Counted from the stretch's first letter, positions 1 through 8,564 are shown. The stretch: 14,123 nt of DNA from an uncultured beta proteobacterium (GCA_903870955.1 CAIQEX010000070.1:1-14123); one strand, 5' to 3'. Made by a program: numbers and translations. The notes: a model not told the origin generated them from the letters alone.

Positions 1-1024
1 CATCACCGACATGGCATGGCGCCGCGTTCGCCATCCTTCCGAGGTGGTTACAGCCGGTCAAGAGATCACTGCCAAGATTCTCAAGTTTGACACCGAGAAA
101 AACCGCGTGTCTCTGGGTCTCAAGCAAATGGGTGACGATCCCTGGATGGGCGTCAACCGCCGCTACCCCCAAGGTACGCGCATGTTCGGCAAGATCACCA
201 ACATCGCCGATTACGGCGCATTTGTGGAACTCGAACCCGGAATCGAAGGCCTGGTCCACGTGTCCGAAATGGACTGGACCAACAAGAACGTGGCTCCGAG
301 CAAGATCGTGGCTCTGGGCGACGAAGTCGAAGTCATGGTTCTGGAAATCGACGAAGACAAGCGCCGCATCTCCCTGGGCATGAAGCAGTGCAAGGCTAAC
401 CCTTGGCAAGAATTTGCCCAGAACACCAAGCGCGGCGACCGCGTGAAGGGCCCTATCAAGTCCATCACCGACTTCGGCGTGTTTGTGGGTCTGGCTGCCG
501 GTATCGACGGCCTGGTGCACCTGTCTGACCTGTCCTGGAACGAGTCCGGCGAAGTGGCCGTGCGCGAGTACAAGAAGGGTCAAGAAGTTGAAGCCCTGGT
601 GCTGGCCGTGGACGTGGACCGCGAACGCATCTCCCTGGGTATCAAGCAGCTCGACTCCGATCCGTTCACCACCTTTGTGTCGATCAACGACAAGGGCCAG
701 ATCGTGACCGGCAAGGTCAAGACCGTGGATGCCAAGGGCGCTGAAATCGACCTGGGTGAAGACATCATCGGCTACCTGCGCGCCTCTGAAATCAGCCGTG
801 ACCGCGTAGAAGACGCTCGCAACGTGCTGAAAGAAGGCGACGAAGTGACTGCTGTGGTGGTGAATGTGGATCGCAAGACCCGCAACATCCAGTTGTCCAT
901 CAAGGCCAAGGACATGGCTGACCAAAACGAAGCCATGCAAACCCTGAGCCAGCAGTCTGCTCGCGAAAATGCAGGCACCACCAGCTTGGGCGCATTGCTG
1001 CGCGCAAAATTGGACAACAACTAA
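1..1024 (+). CDS. rpsA: 30S ribosomal protein S1, 3' part (5' end outside window)
   Basis: S1 binds mRNA on the 30S subunit and helps start translation of messages with structured or weak leaders. The reading frame begins at base 2, so the first base is the end of a split codon. About 340 residues are present of a protein that is usually near 560, so roughly the first 220 are missing; the ATG at base 11 is an internal methionine. The fragment starts in the tail of the third S1 (OB-fold) repeat ([12 protein letters not shown]). Counting from that methionine, three full repeats follow at about residues 56-126, 141-213 and 228-300, each with a [27 protein letters not shown]-type strand and an (I/V)SLG(L/M/I)KQ-type end. 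A polar tail follows, ending LRAKLDNN. A strong terminator lies 40 bp downstream and ihfB comes next, the common proteobacterial order. Identification is very safe. Confidence 0.97.
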   Translation, partial: ITDMAWRRVRHPSEVVTAGQEITAKILKFDTEKNRVSLGLKQMGDDPWMGVNRRYPQGTRMFGKITNIADYGAFVELEPGIEGLVHVSEMDWTNKNVAPSKIVALGDEVEVMVLEIDEDKRRISLGMKQCKANPWQEFAQNTKRGDRVKGPIKSITDFGVFVGLAAGIDGLVHLSDLSWNESGEVAVREYKKGQEVEALVLAVDVDRERISLGIKQLDSDPFTTFVSINDKGQIVTGKVKTVDAKGAEIDLGEDIIGYLRASEISRDRVEDARNVLKEGDEVTAVVVNVDRKTRNIQLSIKAKDMADQNEAMQTLSQQSARENAGTTSLGALLRAKLDNN

Positions 1025-1064
1025 GCACTTAGCTGTTGAACTGAATGCTCTTAAGTGAGTAGAT

Positions 1065-1098
1065 CGACCGGTTGCACCTGTGCACCGGTCGTTTTTTT
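1065..1098 (+). terminator. Intrinsic terminator after rpsA
   Basis: The left arm (1065-1076, CGACCGGTTGCA) pairs with the right arm (1081-1091, TGCACCGGTCG), giving an 11-bp GC-rich stem with a single bulged T and a 4-nt loop. Seven Ts follow directly (1092-1098). It lies 40 bp past the rpsA stop and 30 bp before the ihfB start, so ihfB needs read-through or its own promoter. Confidence 0.9.
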
Positions 1099-1127
1099 GT
1101 CCAAAGTGATTTTTAGATTTTCCGCCA

Positions 1128-1451
1128 ATGACCCGCTCCGACCTCGTTGAAGAACTGGCCAACCGCTTTGGGCAATTGACCCATCGCGATGCCGAATTTG
1201 CTGTCAAGGCAATTCTGGACGCCATGAATGAGGCTTTGGTTCGCGGACACCGGATCGAGATTCGCGGCTTCGGCAGTTTCTCCATCAGCCGCCGCCCTCC
1301 CCGCATCGGACGCAATCCGCGCAGCGGCGAAAGCGTGGCCATCCCCGAGAAGCGGGTACCGCATTTCAAACCTGGCAAAGCCCTGCGCGAAGCCGTGGAC
1401 GAGCGCACTGCAGCCATGGATTTGACCGCCGTGAAAAAGGCCAAAGACTAG
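1128..1451 (+). CDS. ihfB: Integration host factor subunit beta
   Basis: IHF-beta pairs with IHF-alpha (ihfA, not in this window) to bend DNA sharply at specific sites; it acts in recombination, sigma-54 promoter architecture and nucleoid structure. The 107-residue product has the whole HU/IHF fold: the N-terminal helices ([14 protein letters not shown]), the core strand motif [11 protein letters not shown] and the beta-arm GRNPRSGE, with the DNA-intercalating proline at residue 64. A lysine- and acid-rich tail of about a dozen residues extends beyond the 94-residue E. coli protein. IHF-beta is preferred over HU or IHF-alpha because of the [14 protein letters not shown] arm and the position directly after rpsA. 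No convincing Shine-Dalgarno sequence precedes the ATG; the 5' side is T-rich (TTTTTAGATTTTCCGCC), which suits S1-dependent initiation. The rpsA terminator just upstream implies a separate promoter, perhaps inside rpsA as in E. coli, but I could not identify one. Confidence 0.95.
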   Translation: MTRSDLVEELANRFGQLTHRDAEFAVKAILDAMNEALVRGHRIEIRGFGSFSISRRPPRIGRNPRSGESVAIPEKRVPHFKPGKALREAVDERTAAMDLTAVKKAKD

Positions 1452-1548
1452 CCTCACCGCCAGACCGCCTTAGGGCGAGAACACGCTGTTTAGAGCGGCG
1501 CCGTTTGCGCATCAACGAGCGTGGAGACCAAGTCCTCCTAGTAGAATC

Positions 1549-1564
1549 TCCTCAGCCCTGAGGA
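1549..1564 (+). promoter_or_regulatory. Inverted repeat covering the lapA ribosome binding site
   Basis: TCCTCAG (1549-1555) is the exact reverse complement of CTGAGGA (1558-1564), which contains the lapA Shine-Dalgarno GAGGA (1560-1564), 5 nt before the ATG at 1570. As RNA it can form a 6-bp stem with a 4-nt GCCC loop that hides the ribosome site. A second anti-SD-like TCCTCC lies at 1533-1538. The 118-bp ihfB-lapA gap also holds a -10-like TAGAAT (1542-1547) with no good -35; if transcription began there the hairpin's left arm would be cut, so the two readings compete. Confidence 0.4.
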
Positions 1565-1569
1565 CATCA

Positions 1570-1893
1570 ATGAAACCAATCGCATGGCTCCTTAAGTGGT
1601 TACTTAAGGCGGCCATTTTTTTTACGCTGTTTGCCTTCGCCCTGAATAACCAGAGTGACGTGACGGTACGCTTTTTCTTTGGCCACCAATGGCGCGCCCC
1701 CATGGTACTGGTCGTGCTGGGTGCTTTTGCTATTGGATTGCTGATCGGAATTCTGGGCATGGTGCCTCGCTGGTGGCGACAACGCCACACAAAACCAGCA
1801 GAACAAGTAGCGCCTGCTTCAGGTGAAAGCACTGGCAAGACCGCAATAAAAGTCGACAGCGCGTACAACGATTCCGCATTCCATGGAATTTGA
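1570..1893 (+). CDS. lapA: LapA (DUF1049) inner-membrane protein
   Basis: LapA is a small inner-membrane partner of LapB. In E. coli the pair takes part in LPS assembly and in setting LpxC stability through FtsH. The 107-residue product has two predicted membrane helices at about residues 8-25 and 44-66. Between them is the family signature region (NNQSDVTVRFFFG, short loop, APMVLVVLGAFAIG), followed by a basic stretch (PRWWRQRH) and a polar cytoplasmic tail. Length and topology fit the LapA family. The start is set by GAGGA 5 nt upstream of the ATG, inside an inverted repeat. Its last 11 bases overlap the start of lapB, so the two are almost certainly translationally linked and made together. 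Confidence 0.9.
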   Translation: MKPIAWLLKWLLKAAIFFTLFAFALNNQSDVTVRFFFGHQWRAPMVLVVLGAFAIGLLIGILGMVPRWWRQRHTKPAEQVAPASGESTGKTAIKVDSAYNDSAFHGI

Positions 1894-3040
1894 TTTAAGC
1901 CTGTTGCTGCTTGCACTGCCGCTGGTCTTTGTTCTGGGCTGGCTGGCCTCGCGCATGGATCTGCGCCAACTGCGCATGGAAAGCCGACAGGCGCCAAAGG
2001 CCTATTTCAAGGGTCTGAACTTCCTGCTCAACGAGCAGCAGGACCAAGCCATTGACGCCTTTATTGAAGCCGTTCAAAACGACCCCGACACTTCGGAACT
2101 GCACTTTGCTCTGGGCAATTTATTCAGACGTCGCGGCGAGTACGAGCGGGCCGTGCGCGTGCACCAGCACCTTCTCTCACGCGGCGATCTGGTGGCAGAT
2201 GACCGGCACCGTGCCCAACATGCACTTGCGCTGGACTACCTCAAAGCGGGCTTGCTTGACCGTGCCGAAGACGCCCTGCTCAAACTGGAAGGCACGCGCT
2301 TTGAAGCGCAAGCGCGTTTAGCCCTACTGGCCAACTACGAGCGCTCGCGCGATTGGGAACATGCCGCGGGCGTGGCCAACAAACTGGAAGCAGCCGGTCA
2401 GGGCAGCTTTGCCGGTCGGCTGTCACATTACCTGTGTGAACAGGCCGCAGCCATGCAGGCTGCTCAAAAGCCCGATGAGGCCCGCGCCCTGCTGCATAGG
2501 GCGATTGCCACAGCACCTCAATCGCCCCGGCCACGGCTGGATCTGGCCGCCCTGCAAAGCCAACAAGGCCAACATCTTGAAGCCTGCACAACCCTGGCCG
2601 AAGCCATGCATCAGGCGCCAGCCGCGACGCCCCTCATTGCACCCTTGCTGGCCGCTTCGGCCATCACTGCCGATTCGACCGAGTCGACACTTGCATTATT
2701 GAAATCCTGCTACGCGCAGACGCCGTCGATTGATGTGCTTGATGCCATTGTGTCCCTGGAGGCTGCGAGTGGCGACGCCGCAACTTCCGCGCGCCAATGG
2801 TATGCGCGCCATCTGGAAAAAGAGCCCTCGCTGGTGGCAGCCGCCAAATGGATCGCTGGCGAACGGTTGGAGCATGAACAGTTCCATCCCCAAGTCCAGC
2901 GCGCACTAGACCACGCGGTCAAACCCCTCACGCGCTACCGTTGCGCGGCCTGCGGCTTTGAGGCCAAGCGCCATTTCTGGCAATGCCCCGGCTGCCAGGC
3001 CTGGGACAGTTACCCTGCCCGTCGCGTGGAAGAACTATGA
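1883..3040 (+). CDS. lapB: LapB (YciM) TPR protein with rubredoxin-like zinc/iron knuckle
   Basis: LapB is an N-terminally anchored cytoplasmic adaptor. In enterobacteria it directs LpxC, the committed enzyme of lipid A synthesis, to FtsH proteolysis and so limits LPS. The 385-residue product (E. coli 389) has one membrane helix at about residues 5-21, a cytosolic basic stretch, then tandem tetratricopeptide repeats from about 40 to 335 (for example AYFKGLNFLLNEQQDQAIDAF, which starts the first). It ends in a rubredoxin-like metal site C354-x2-C357 ... C368-x2-C371, required for function in E. coli. All four cysteines are intact. It overlaps lapA by 11 bp, and its TGA stop overlaps an ATG that opens a five-codon mini-ORF leading to hldA. 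Being joined to the heptose genes fits a combined LPS-control and LPS-core operon. Confidence 0.95.
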   Translation: MEFDLSLLLLALPLVFVLGWLASRMDLRQLRMESRQAPKAYFKGLNFLLNEQQDQAIDAFIEAVQNDPDTSELHFALGNLFRRRGEYERAVRVHQHLLSRGDLVADDRHRAQHALALDYLKAGLLDRAEDALLKLEGTRFEAQARLALLANYERSRDWEHAAGVANKLEAAGQGSFAGRLSHYLCEQAAAMQAAQKPDEARALLHRAIATAPQSPRPRLDLAALQSQQGQHLEACTTLAEAMHQAPAATPLIAPLLAASAITADSTESTLALLKSCYAQTPSIDVLDAIVSLEAASGDAATSARQWYARHLEKEPSLVAAAKWIAGERLEHEQFHPQVQRALDHAVKPLTRYRCAACGFEAKRHFWQCPGCQAWDSYPARRVEEL

Positions 3041-3054
3041 ACAAAAAGATATGA
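3037..3054 (+). other. Five-codon mini-ORF bridging lapB and hldA
   Basis: ATG AAC AAA AAG ATA TGA (MNKKI). Its ATG (3037-3039) overlaps the lapB stop TGA (3038-3040) as ATGA, and its own TGA (3052-3054) overlaps the hldA start ATG (3051-3053) as ATGA. The GGAAGAA at 3028-3034 is close upstream of the mini-ORF start but 16 nt from the hldA start. The arrangement is seen directly; a role in passing terminating ribosomes from lapB to hldA is inference. Confidence 0.4.
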
Positions 3055-3980
3055 ACATCAGCAAAGAACAAATCGCCAAGGCCCGCGTTCTGGTGGTGGG
3101 CGACGTGATGCTGGACCGCTACTGGTACGGTGCCGTGGACCGCATCAGCCCGGAGGCACCGGTGCCTGTGGTGCGTGTTACCCGCGAAGAGGAGCGTGCC
3201 GGTGGTGCTGCCAACGTGGCCTATAACGCCGTGAGCCTGGGCGCGCATGCCAGTTTGCTGACCGTGGTGGGTGACGACGATGCCAGCCACCATCTGGAAG
3301 AACTGGTGGCCAAGACCGGAATCGAGACCCACTTTGGCAGAGATGCGGACCTCAAGACCACGGTCAAATTGCGGGTGATCGGGCGCCAGCAGCAACTGAT
3401 TCGCCTGGACTTTGAGAACACCCCGAAGAATGAAATTCTGGCGGGGCAAACGGCCACTTTTGAGAGCATTTTGCCTTTGCACAATGCAGTGCTATTTTCA
3501 GACTATGGCAAGGGCGGATTGGCCCACGTCACAGACATGATTGCGCGTGCCGGATCGCTAGGCAAACCCATCCTGATCGACCCCAAAGGCAGCGACTACA
3601 CGCGTTACAAACATGCGACTGTCATCACTCCCAACCGCGCTGAAATGCAGCAAGTCATTGGCAGTTGGAGCGACGAAGCAGACTTGCGCAGCAAGGCCCA
3701 CAATTTGCGCCAACAGTTGCATCTGGACGCGGTGTTGCTGACCCGCAGCGAAGAAGGCATGACCTTGTTTGATGCGGATGGTGAACTGCACGTCAGCGCC
3801 CAGGCGCGCGAGGTGTTTGACGTCACCGGTGCCGGAGACACCGTGATTGCGACCATGGCGGTCATGGTGGGCGCTGGTCTTTCGCTGCGAGAAGCCATGC
3901 CGTTGGCGAACCGCGCCGGTGGTATTGTGGTGGGCAAGTTTGGAACCGCCACTGTGTCTTATGAGGAGCTATTTGCATGA
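3051..3980 (+). CDS. hldA: D-glycero-beta-D-manno-heptose-7-phosphate kinase (single-domain RfaE/HldA)
   Basis: It phosphorylates heptose 7-phosphate at C1 to the 1,7-bisphosphate, in the pathway to ADP-L-glycero-D-manno-heptose for the LPS inner core. The 309-residue product is a PfkB/ribokinase-fold kinase: [17 protein letters not shown] near the N-terminus, the sugar-binding signature [16 protein letters not shown] and TPNRAEM in the middle, and the PfkB signature DVTGAGD at residues 257-263 with the catalytic base D263. The frame is open upstream to 2958, but that part overlaps lapB and lacks family similarity; homologues begin near (M)xIxKEQ, so I place the start at 3051. Unlike the fused enterobacterial HldE, there is no C-terminal adenylyltransferase, so a separate hldC (rfaE2) must lie elsewhere, as known in Burkholderia. 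The stop overlaps hldD by 4 bp. Confidence 0.93.
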   Translation: MNISKEQIAKARVLVVGDVMLDRYWYGAVDRISPEAPVPVVRVTREEERAGGAANVAYNAVSLGAHASLLTVVGDDDASHHLEELVAKTGIETHFGRDADLKTTVKLRVIGRQQQLIRLDFENTPKNEILAGQTATFESILPLHNAVLFSDYGKGGLAHVTDMIARAGSLGKPILIDPKGSDYTRYKHATVITPNRAEMQQVIGSWSDEADLRSKAHNLRQQLHLDAVLLTRSEEGMTLFDADGELHVSAQAREVFDVTGAGDTVIATMAVMVGAGLSLREAMPLANRAGGIVVGKFGTATVSYEELFA

Positions 3981-4993
3981 CGCGCGTTGTAGTAACCGGT
4001 GCCGCCGGGTTTATCGGCAGCAACCTTATCAAGGGCCTGAACGCCCGCGGCATTGACGACATCATTGCGGTTGACGACCTGACGCAGGGCGACAAGTTTC
4101 GCAACATGGCCGACCTGAAAATTGCCGATTATGTGGATGCGGATGACTTCTACAGCGCCTTTGCCGGGGGGCACTTTGGCCAGATCGAGGCGGTGTTCCA
4201 CGAGGGTGCCTGTAGCGACACCATGGAGGCCAACGGCAAGTTCATGATGGGCAACAACTACACCCTTTCGTGGAACCTGTTTCAGGGCTGCCAGAAGCGC
4301 GGCGCGCGCCTGTTGTATGCCTCCAGTGCGGCCACCTATGGCGGCTCGGACACTTTCCGCGAAGACCCCGCCTTTGAGTTGCCGCTCAATGTCTATGGCT
4401 ATTCCAAACTGTTATTTGACCAGCGCATGCGCCGGGAATGCGGCGTCAACTTCGAGCGCACCAAGGGCGGACGTACACACCAAGTAGTGGGTTTTCGCTA
4501 CTTCAATGTCTATGGACCACGCGAACAACACAAGGGCCGCATGGCCAGTGTGGCCTTCCACCAATTCAACCAGTTCAAGGCCGAGGGACGGGTCAAACTG
4601 TTTGGCGAATATGGCGGCTATGCCCCGGGTGGACAAATGCGCGACTTCGTCTTTATCGATGACGTGGTCGCCGTCAACCTGTGGTTCTTTGACCATCCGG
4701 CGCAATGCGGGATTTTTAACCTCGGCACCGGCCGCGCCCAACCCTTTAACGATGTCGCCACATCCGTCGTCAATGCCTTGCGCGCCAGCAAGGGTGAGAC
4801 GGCACTTTCACTGGAGGCGATGGTTCAGCAAGGTCAGTTGGAGTACATCGCATTCCCGGATGCCTTGCGTGGCAAGTACCAAAGCTACACCCAGGCCGAT
4901 CTCACAGCGTTGCGCTCCACGGGCTGCGACCATGCGTTTGTCGATGTGCAAACCGGTGTCGCCAAATATGTGGAATGGATGTCTAAGGTCTGA
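3977..4993 (+). CDS. hldD: ADP-L-glycero-D-manno-heptose 6-epimerase
   Basis: This cytoplasmic enzyme converts ADP-D-glycero-D-manno-heptose to the L-glycero form that heptosyltransferases add to Kdo-lipid A. The 338-residue product is an extended short-chain dehydrogenase/reductase. It has the nucleotide-binding glycine motif TGAAGFIG (residues 7-14), SSAATYGG around 116-123, and the catalytic Y140-x3-K144 (NVYGYSK). HldD-specific stretches are [48 protein letters not shown] and [14 protein letters not shown]. Length matches the family. Translation is linked to hldA by an ATGA overlap, with GAGGAG eight bases before the start inside the hldA end. It is the fourth gene of the envelope cluster and completes the heptose branch together with hldA and distant gmhA, gmhB and hldC genes. 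Confidence 0.97.
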   Translation: MTRVVVTGAAGFIGSNLIKGLNARGIDDIIAVDDLTQGDKFRNMADLKIADYVDADDFYSAFAGGHFGQIEAVFHEGACSDTMEANGKFMMGNNYTLSWNLFQGCQKRGARLLYASSAATYGGSDTFREDPAFELPLNVYGYSKLLFDQRMRRECGVNFERTKGGRTHQVVGFRYFNVYGPREQHKGRMASVAFHQFNQFKAEGRVKLFGEYGGYAPGGQMRDFVFIDDVVAVNLWFFDHPAQCGIFNLGTGRAQPFNDVATSVVNALRASKGETALSLEAMVQQGQLEYIAFPDALRGKYQSYTQADLTALRSTGCDHAFVDVQTGVAKYVEWMSKV

Positions 4994-5000
4994 GGCTACG

Positions 5001-5291
5001 ATGCTAAAACAGATTTTCACCACGCTTTGCTGCGTCCTGTCCTTGTCAGCGCAGGCACTTGAAGTCAACACGGCCAATGAAGCCGAACTCGACAGTGTGC
5101 GGGGTCTGGGTCCGAGCAGCACGGCCCGCATTCTCCTTGCGCGTGAACAAGGCCCATTCAAGGATTGGGCCGATTTCATGCAGCGGGTCAAAGGCATCAA
5201 ACCTGCCACGGCAAGCAAACTTTCGGCCACCGGCCTGACGGTCAATCAACTGCCCTTCGCTGCGCCCGATAGCGGTGCCGAGGTACGCTGA
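5001..5291 (+). CDS. Secreted helix-hairpin-helix (ComEA-like) DNA-binding protein
   Basis: A 96-residue protein. Its frame stays open far upstream in hldD, but the real start is the ATG at 5001, with GAGG (4992-4995) five bases before it and the hldD stop 7 bp away. Residues 1-19 form a Sec signal peptide (short basic start, hydrophobic core, AQA just before the likely cut after A19). The mature part begins EVNTANEAELDSVRGLGP, the classic opening of ComEA-type modules, and carries two helix-hairpin-helix units at about residues 28-50 (GLG hairpin) and 57-79 (GIK hairpin), then a short polar tail. Such proteins bind double-stranded DNA without sequence preference in the periplasm; ComEA homologues pull in DNA during transformation. 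Whether this one serves competence cannot be told here, since no other com gene is in view. Its stop overlaps the crcB start by one base (TGATG). Confidence 0.85.
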   Translation: MLKQIFTTLCCVLSLSAQALEVNTANEAELDSVRGLGPSSTARILLAREQGPFKDWADFMQRVKGIKPATASKLSATGLTVNQLPFAAPDSGAEVR

Positions 5292-5686
5292 TGTTGCCCG
5301 TGCTGTCCATCTGCATGGGTGCCTGTTTGGGCGCTCTCGCCCGTTGGCAGTTGTCGCTTTGGCTCAATCCAACGCTGGCGGTGGCCGGTACCACGCTGCC
5401 CGTGGGAACACTGGCCGCCAATCTGATCGGTGGCTATCTGGTGGGGGTCTGCGTGGCTATTTTTCAAGCCATGCCGCAGTTGGACCCACTCTGGCGTCTG
5501 GCATTGGTCACCGGTTTTCTCGGGGCACTGACCACCTTCTCGAGTTTTTCAGCTGAAGTGGTAACCATGTTGATGCAACAGCGCTACGCGCTGGCACTCA
5601 CGACCGCGGCGGTTCATCTGTTGGGTTCGCTTCTACTGACCATTGCCGGCATCAAATCGGCATCTTTGTTCCTGCTGGCGCGGTAA
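5291..5686 (+). CDS. crcB: CrcB/Fluc fluoride ion channel
   Basis: CrcB forms dual-topology dimers in the inner membrane that let fluoride out of the cell. The 131-residue product has four predicted membrane helices (about residues 3-20, 36-58, 67-90, 100-125) and the family signatures: GALARW near the first helix with conserved R18, GTLAANLIGGYLVG with the pore asparagine N44, and GFLGALTTFSSFSAE (residues 75-89), which supplies the central sodium site and the Phe residues (F83, F86) of the fluoride track. The start is set by GAGG at 5280-5283 and the one-base overlap with the preceding gene. Many crcB genes follow a fluoride riboswitch; none is visible, and the overlap with the upstream gene leaves no room for one, so expression probably follows the envelope cluster. 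A 9-bp tandem repeat follows the stop. Confidence 0.92.
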   Translation: MLPVLSICMGACLGALARWQLSLWLNPTLAVAGTTLPVGTLAANLIGGYLVGVCVAIFQAMPQLDPLWRLALVTGFLGALTTFSSFSAEVVTMLMQQRYALALTTAAVHLLGSLLLTIAGIKSASLFLLAR

Positions 5687-5692
5687 ACGCCG

Positions 5693-5719
5693 ATTAGGCC
5701 TATTAGGCCTATTAGGCCG
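5693..5719 (-). repeat. Three tandem 9-bp repeats at the crcB/dxs junction
   Basis: ATTAGGCCT occurs at 5693-5701 and 5702-5710, and as ATTAGGCCG at 5711-5719. The period is a multiple of three and the dxs stop lies in the copy at 5711, so on the minus strand dxs ends in TAA TAG GCC TAA TAG GCC TAA, a row of in-frame stops. Each unit holds the palindrome AGGCCT; 5695-5701 and 5705-5711 can form a 7-bp stem with a 3-nt loop, but no T-run follows on either strand. Confidence 0.85.
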
Positions 5720-7586
5720 ATGCACCTTCGGGTAGAAATCGTTTGCGAATCGATGCCTCGATGCCCGTGGCATCCAGACCCTGCATAGCCAGAAGCTTGG
5801 CCACGTCGCCATGTTCGATAAAGACGTCAGATAGTCCAAGCTGCAATACCGGCAACACCACGCCTGCGGCCTGCAATGCCTCCAACACGGCACTGCCGGC
5901 ACCGCCCATCAGGGCGCCCTCCTCCAGCGTCACCAAGGCCTCATGGCTGGACGCGACTGACAGAAGAAGCTCTACATCCAATGGCTTGGCCCAACGCATA
6001 TTGACCACAGTGGCTCCCAGGGCTTCAGCCGCTTTCAGCGCCGGGTAAAGCAAAGTACCAAAGGCCAGAATGGCGATCTTGCTGCCTTGCTTGCGGATCT
6101 CGCCCCGACCAAAGGGCAAACCATCCAAGGAGGATTTAACTTCGACACCAGCGCCGCTACCACGCGGGTAACGTACTGCCACGGGACTGTTCTGGGCAAA
6201 CGCCGTGCTTAGCAGTTGCCGGCACTCGTTTTCATCCGCCGGACAGGCCACGCTCATATTGGGAACGCAACGCAAATAGGGAATGTCGTAGGCACCGGCA
6301 TGCGTGGCACCATCAGCGCCCACCAAGCCAGCACGATCCAACGCGAATACCACCGGCAGGTTCTGAATCGCCACGTCGTGAATCAACTGGTCATACGCGC
6401 GCTGCAGAAACGAAGAGTAAATGGCGACCACAGGCTTAAGCCCTTCCGTAGCCAATCCCGCAGCAAAGGTCACGGCATGTTGTTCAGCAATGCCGACGTC
6501 GAAAAACCGCTGCGGAAAGAGGCGCTCATATTCAACCATGCCAGAGCCTTCACGCATCGCCGGGGTAATACCCACGAGCCGCTTGTCAGCTGCTGCCATG
6601 TCACATAGCCACTGGCCGAAAACTTGGGTGAAGGTGGTGGCAGGTGCGGTCTTTGCCTTTTGCAAACCTACCGCGGGATCGAATTTGCCCGGGCCATGGT
6701 AGGCCACTGGATCGGCTTCAGCGAGCTTGTAGCCCTGGCCCTTTTTCGTCACCACGTGCAGGAATTGCGGTCCCTTCAGGTGGCGAATGTTTTCCAGCGT
6801 AGGAATCAACGAATCCAGATCGTGTCCATCAATCGGACCAATATAGTTAAAGCCAAATTTCTCGAACAAGGTCGCCGGCACCACCATACCCTTGGCATGC
6901 TCCTCAATGCGCTTGGCAAGTTCGAACAAGGGAGGGGCACCCTTCAGCACGGTTTTGCCCACATTCTTGGCAGCCGCATAAAACTGGCCGCTGAGCAGTT
7001 GTGCCAGGTAGCGATTCAGCGCACCCACCGGTGGACTGATGCTCATGTCGTTGTCATTCAGAATGACCAGCAGGTCACAGTCGGCAACGCCCCCATTGTT
7101 CAGGGCCTCGAAAGCCATACCAGCAGTCATGGCTCCGTCGCCAATAATGGCAATGGCGCGTCGCTCTTCGCCCTTGATCTTGGCCGCTTGCGCCATGCCC
7201 AAAGCCGCCGAAATGGAGGTGCTGGAATGCGCGGTACCAAAGGTGTCGAACTCGCTTTCCGCACGTTGAGGAAATCCGCTCAAGCCGCCTAACTGCCGCA
7301 AGCTCGGCATACGGGCGCGCCGGCCCGTCAAAATTTTATGCGGATAGGTTTGGTGACCCACGTCCCATACCAGCCGGTCACTGGGCGTGTTGAAAACATA
7401 GTGCAACGCAATGGTGAGCTCAACCGTGCCCAGGTTGGAACTCAGGTGACCGCCGGTTGTTGCCACACTATTGAGCAAAAACTGACGCAGTTCAGTCGCC
7501 AAAGTGTGCAGTTGAGGGCGCTGCAGTTTGCGAAGGTCGGCCGGGCCATTGACGGTTTCCAGCAAGGGGTAGGATTGATTCGGCAT
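5712..7586 (-). CDS. dxs: 1-deoxy-D-xylulose-5-phosphate synthase
   Basis: DXS condenses pyruvate with glyceraldehyde 3-phosphate, using thiamine diphosphate, as the first step of the methylerythritol phosphate route to isoprenoids; the product also feeds thiamine and pyridoxal synthesis. The 624-residue length is typical. Seen in order: [14 protein letters not shown] at the N-terminus, GGHLSSNLG with H47, the thiamine-PP motif GDGAMTAG (GDG 149-151) to NDN (177-179), the pyrimidine domain with catalytic E368 in [26 protein letters not shown], and the C-terminal transketolase domain ([22 protein letters not shown]). The [12 protein letters not shown] start fits homologues; the 24-bp gap to ispA shows no strong ribosome site. 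It is the last gene of xseB-ispA-dxs, convergent with crcB, and ends inside a 9-bp tandem repeat. Confidence 0.97.
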   Translation of the reverse strand: MPNQSYPLLETVNGPADLRKLQRPQLHTLATELRQFLLNSVATTGGHLSSNLGTVELTIALHYVFNTPSDRLVWDVGHQTYPHKILTGRRARMPSLRQLGGLSGFPQRAESEFDTFGTAHSSTSISAALGMAQAAKIKGEERRAIAIIGDGAMTAGMAFEALNNGGVADCDLLVILNDNDMSISPPVGALNRYLAQLLSGQFYAAAKNVGKTVLKGAPPLFELAKRIEEHAKGMVVPATLFEKFGFNYIGPIDGHDLDSLIPTLENIRHLKGPQFLHVVTKKGQGYKLAEADPVAYHGPGKFDPAVGLQKAKTAPATTFTQVFGQWLCDMAAADKRLVGITPAMREGSGMVEYERLFPQRFFDVGIAEQHAVTFAAGLATEGLKPVVAIYSSFLQRAYDQLIHDVAIQNLPVVFALDRAGLVGADGATHAGAYDIPYLRCVPNMSVACPADENECRQLLSTAFAQNSPVAVRYPRGSGAGVEVKSSLDGLPFGRGEIRKQGSKIAILAFGTLLYPALKAAEALGATVVNMRWAKPLDVELLLSVASSHEALVTLEEGALMGGAGSAVLEALQAAGVVLPVLQLGLSDVFIEHGDVAKLLAMQGLDATGIEASIRKRFLPEGASA

Positions 7587-7610
7587 TTCGTTATTGTGCA
7601 GCGCAGGCCT

Positions 7611-8564
7611 TTAGTTAGCGCGATTTACCACCATGTCAGCAAGTGCAGCCAAAGCCAGAGTATTTTTTAAACCACTCCGTTGTAGCGCCTGCTGGGCCTG
7701 GGCCAAAAGGTCTTGCGCATAGGTTTGGCTGCGGGCCAGACCCATCAAAGATACGTACGTAGGCTTGTCGTTGTCGGCATCTTTGCCGGCGGTCTTACCC
7801 AAGGTGCTCGAGTCAGCTGTGACGTCGAGAATGTCGTCCACAACTTGAAACGCCAAGCCAATGGCAGCACCGTAGTCCCGCAATGCGGTCAGGGCGACTG
7901 AATCCGGTTGTCCGCAGTGGGCTCCCATCAGCACGCTACCTTGCAAAAGTGCACCCGTTTTGAGCTGGTGCATTTCACGCAATTCGTCTTCCGTAAGCGT
8001 GTGCCCGACACTGGCCAGATCGATGGCCTGTCCGCCGGCCATGCCCGCGCTGCCAGCCGCGCGCGCCAACAAGTTGCACAAACGCGCTTGCGTCACACCG
8101 TCGACACTCGCATCTTCTGGCGTTAACAACTCAAAGGCCAGGGCTTGCAAAGCATCGCCCGCCAGCAAGGCACTCGCCTCGCCAAAACGCACGTGGACCG
8201 TTGGCTTGCCCCGACGCAATATGTCGTTGTCCATACACGGCATGTCATCGTGGACCAGCGAATAGGCGTGTATCAACTCCACCGCACAGGCCGCACGCAA
8301 AGCGGCAGCTGAACCCGGTGTACCCGCGACGGCCTCATGGGCTGCCAACACCAGCAAAGGCCGCAAGCGTTTGCCACCATCAAGCACCGAATACCGCATG
8401 GCTTCCACCAGGGCCGCGGGTGCTGCGTGTCCGACTTCGACACTGGTTTCAGTGGTGATCCATTGCTCCAGTGCGCGCTCCACTTGGTCTAAGCGGATGC
8501 GTGACCACGACTCCAGATGAAACGCCTGTGAACCCACCGTGCTAGCGCCTGATGCCGACATCAT
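7611..8564 (-). CDS. ispA: Farnesyl diphosphate synthase (geranyltranstransferase)
   Basis: IspA condenses dimethylallyl/geranyl diphosphate with isopentenyl diphosphate to make farnesyl diphosphate, precursor of undecaprenyl phosphate and quinone tails. The 317-residue product is an all-alpha polyprenyl synthase: [11 protein letters not shown] near the N-terminus, first Asp-rich motif D106-D107-MPCM-D112 (the bacterial DDxxxxD form), [36 protein letters not shown] and second Asp-rich motif D243-D244-IL-D247. The frame runs on to 8642 inside xseB, but the ATG at 8564 overlaps the xseB TGA stop as ATGA and is followed by a second ATG; either could be used. The N-terminus is about 15 residues longer than in E. 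coli. The pairing with xseB and dxs is the familiar proteobacterial cluster. Enzyme class is very safe; farnesyl as main product is inferred from motif form and context. Confidence 0.95.
   Translation of the reverse strand: MMSASGASTVGSQAFHLESWSRIRLDQVERALEQWITTETSVEVGHAAPAALVEAMRYSVLDGGKRLRPLLVLAAHEAVAGTPGSAAALRAACAVELIHAYSLVHDDMPCMDNDILRRGKPTVHVRFGEASALLAGDALQALAFELLTPEDASVDGVTQARLCNLLARAAGSAGMAGGQAIDLASVGHTLTEDELREMHQLKTGALLQGSVLMGAHCGQPDSVALTALRDYGAAIGLAFQVVDDILDVTADSSTLGKTAGKDADNDKPTYVSLMGLARSQTYAQDLLAQAQQALQRSGLKNTLALAALADMVVNRAN

Noticed and set aside
1512..1997. 161-codon minus-strand open frame over lapA and the start of lapB
   Set aside because: It is opposite two overlapping genes with good motifs and shows no domain of its own.
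2928..3482. 184-codon minus-strand open frame across lapB/hldA
   Set aside because: A shadow of two clear genes on the other strand, with a His-rich product typical of reversed GC-rich codons.
4506..5000. N-terminal extension of the HhH protein into hldD
   Set aside because: The frame is open but overlaps hldD; the ATG at 5001 has a good ribosome site and begins a proper signal peptide.
5200..5291. Fluoride riboswitch before crcB
   Set aside because: This stretch is coding for the HhH protein, and I found none of the conserved riboswitch blocks.
6624..7292. 222-codon plus-strand open frame antisense to dxs
   Set aside because: It lies wholly opposite a fully conserved DXS sequence, has no ribosome site or recognisable domain, and is expected from GC-rich codon bias.
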